Below, one piece after another: positions 62,477 to 64,000 of a stretch of 64,000 nucleotides of DNA. Origin of the DNA: Platanthera guangdongensis (Eukaryota; Streptophyta; Magnoliopsida; Asparagales; Orchidaceae); contig CM077159.1 of the NCBI GenBank assembly GCA_039583875.1, positions 99,003,707 to 99,067,706 on the forward strand. The letters run 5' to 3'. The position numbers and the translations under genes are program-made. Within the stretch, counting starts at the first letter, position 1. The number at the start of each line of letters is the position of its first letter. The notes below the pieces were generated by a model, which saw nothing but the letters and a program-made list of their open reading frames with translations, was not told where the DNA came from and ran no database searches.

Positions 62477-64000
62477 TCAAGCTGGAGCATAGATATCAAT
62501 CATGCCCAGCTTGTCGCAGATGTGGAAAAATGAAGCAGACACCGGCTTGGTGAAGACATCTGCCAACTCGTTGTCGGAGGTGACGAATGCAGTGCAAATC
62601 TGTTTCTTCAATATTTCTTCCCGAATAAAATGACAGTCGACTTCTATGTGTTTTGTTCTCTCTTGAAAGACCGGATTTTTGGAAATGTATATCGCGGCCT
62701 TGTTGTCACAGAATATAGGAAGAGGATAGTTGTAAACCTCTCCTAAGTCAAGCATGAGAGCCCGCAACCACTTCAACTCACATATAGTCGATGTCATGCT
62801 GCGATATTCTGCCTCTGCACTAGACCTGGAAACCACAGATTGTTTCTTGCTCTTCCAACTCAGAAGATTGCCTCCAACAAACGTGCAGAAACTTGATGTC
62901 GATTTGCGGTCCCCTTTGTCATCCGCATAACTTGAATCAGAGTAAGATTCAACCCTTAGGTGACCATTCTTCTGAAAGAGCAGTCCTTTCCCTGGTGCAG
63001 CTTTAATATACTCTAATATCCTCAGTGCAGATTGTAGATGACACTCCCTCGGAGCTTGCATGAACTGGCTCACCTTGCCAACAGCATAAGAGATGTTGGG
63101 TCTGGTTACCGTGAGATATATGAGCTTGCCCACCAGACGTCGATATCTCGTAAGATCGGAGAGAAGAGGCGAGTCATCTGTCCAAGTTTTGTCTTCTCCA
63201 GCAGCCATAGGACAACGTGCAGCTTTAGCACCAGTCAGTCCTGCCTCCTTTAAAAGATCAAGAGCATACTTCCGTTGGGAAAGTACCATGGAGTTGGGCT
63301 TCCTAGAGATTTCAATCCCCAGAAAGTATTTCGGGGAGCCCATATCCTTTGTGACCAGGTGTTGACGAAGGTGTTTCTTGGCCATCAATACCCCATCCTG
63401 GTCATCGCCAGTAAGAAGAATGTCATCAACATAAACCGCAAGAACAACGAGACCAAAGGCGGTTTTTCGAACAAACAAGGAGTGATCTGCTGAGCTTCTT
63501 GTAAAACCAATGGCTGCAACAATGCCACTGAACTTGTCAAACCAGGCACGAGGACTCTGCTTGAGGCCATAGATAGCCTTCTTTAGCCGGCATACCCGTG
63601 TCTCCCCCTGAGCAACATACCCAGGAGGTTGCTCCATGTAAACATCTTCCTGCAAATCACCATAGAGGAAAGCATTCTTAACATCTAGCTGCGAGATGGA
63701 CCAATCCCTGTTGACGGCCACAGAGAGAAGAACCCGAATAGTGTTGAGACGAGCCACTAGAGAGAAAGTGTCAAAGTAATCGACGCCATAAGTTTGGGTA
63801 AAACCCTTGGCAACCAGGCGAGCCTTATAACGATCCACACTACCATCCGGGAGAAACTTCACCACGAAGACCCATCGACAACCAACAACATCCATGCCGA
63901 AAGGAGGAGGAACAAGGGTCCAGGTACCCCGTTCAGTGAGAGTAGCAATCTCCTCATCCATGGCAGCTTTCCAATGAGGAATAGTAAGGGCCTCCCGGTA
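62477..64000 (-). CDS. Element I pol, RT and RNase H part (partial, open at window edge)
   Basis: Open for 508 codons from the window edge to the stop at 62477-62479. An internal Met at 63959-63961 is not the true start; the frame continues upstream. [55 protein letters not shown] and catalytic YVDDILLTGDD (about 63410-63445). RNase [38 protein letters not shown] and the terminal FTKPV.A.FF..CDKLGM. All expected catalytic residues seen are intact, so this copy could supply active RT, unlike G. Expressed, it would copy element RNA in cytoplasmic particles. Confidence 0.93.
   Translation of the reverse strand, partial: YREALTIPHWKAAMDEEIATLTERGTWTLVPPPFGMDVVGCRWVFVVKFLPDGSVDRYKARLVAKGFTQTYGVDYFDTFSLVARLNTIRVLLSVAVNRDWSISQLDVKNAFLYGDLQEDVYMEQPPGYVAQGETRVCRLKKAIYGLKQSPRAWFDKFSGIVAAIGFTRSSADHSLFVRKTAFGLVVLAVYVDDILLTGDDQDGVLMAKKHLRQHLVTKDMGSPKYFLGIEISRKPNSMVLSQRKYALDLLKEAGLTGAKAARCPMAAGEDKTWTDDSPLLSDLTRYRRLVGKLIYLTVTRPNISYAVGKVSQFMQAPRECHLQSALRILEYIKAAPGKGLLFQKNGHLRVESYSDSSYADDKGDRKSTSSFCTFVGGNLLSWKSKKQSVVSRSSAEAEYRSMTSTICELKWLRALMLDLGEVYNYPLPIFCDNKAAIYISKNPVFQERTKHIEVDCHFIREEILKKQICTAFVTSDNELADVFTKPVSASFFHICDKLGMIDIYAPA

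Larger units (their letters stand above)
62057..64000 (-). mobile_element. Element I: Ty1/copia, minus strand, 3' part (runs off window)
   Basis: 3' LTR 62057-62469 (starts TGTAGAAACC, ends CTGCAACA), reversed polypurine tract CTCCCCCTCAAG (62470-62481), then pol. Same family as G, with roughly 85% similarity by eye in pol. The 5' part and other LTR are outside, so its target duplication cannot be checked (left flank 62052-62056 TGAAA). Confidence 0.92.

Overview
This window is plant nuclear DNA made almost entirely of nested LTR retrotransposons. I found no tRNA, rRNA, CRISPR array or convincing host gene. The plant origin is inferred from Ty1/copia elements of Sirevirus type (two gag zinc knuckles or an env-like 3' ORF, conserved LTR ends), a chromodomain Ty3/gypsy element, a Tat/Retand-like gypsy with a 3' tandem repeat, primer sites matching the plant initiator-Met tRNA, and a hAT-type MITE. 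Species, and monocot versus dicot, cannot be settled from this sequence.

Left stack (1-37876). Element A is a minus-strand Tekay/Del-like gypsy element (before 1 to 21402). Its 5' LTR is split by element B (7544-19256, plus strand), a complete Sirevirus with a 903-codon env-like ORF. A lies in a partial minus-strand Sirevirus LTR (H3, to 22597). H3 lies in the gag start of H1 (LTR 22733-24362), and H1 lies in the gag start of H2 (LTR 24681-37876). The H2 LTR is split by minus-strand copia G (26016-37305, perfect GGCGT target duplication). G is split by E1 (26560-32606).

Right part (37877-59642). A decayed minus-strand Tat-like gypsy (D) provides a 77-bp tandem array, integrase pieces, protease, gag and LTR pieces. 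It is interrupted by Sirevirus C (39033-48781, plus strand, with an extra LTR-gag-LTR end) and by E2 (51912-57964, perfect GTGAG duplication). From 59643 the window holds non-coding sequence, a hAT-like MITE (60713-61295), an unidentified ORF, and the 3' part of copia I (62057 to the window end) with an open RT/RNase H frame.

The most unusual item is the E family. Two near-identical copia-type elements have intact LTRs, primer site and polypurine tract but no recognisable protease, reverse transcriptase or RNase H. They encode a short gag, a CCHC knuckle and an integrase-like domain in which all three catalytic acidic positions are replaced (Ala, Ser, Ala) at preserved spacing. E2 keeps this as one open frame. 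A second theme is that nearly every LTR carries its own dense array of short CpG-bearing palindromic words, some shared between unrelated gypsy and copia elements.
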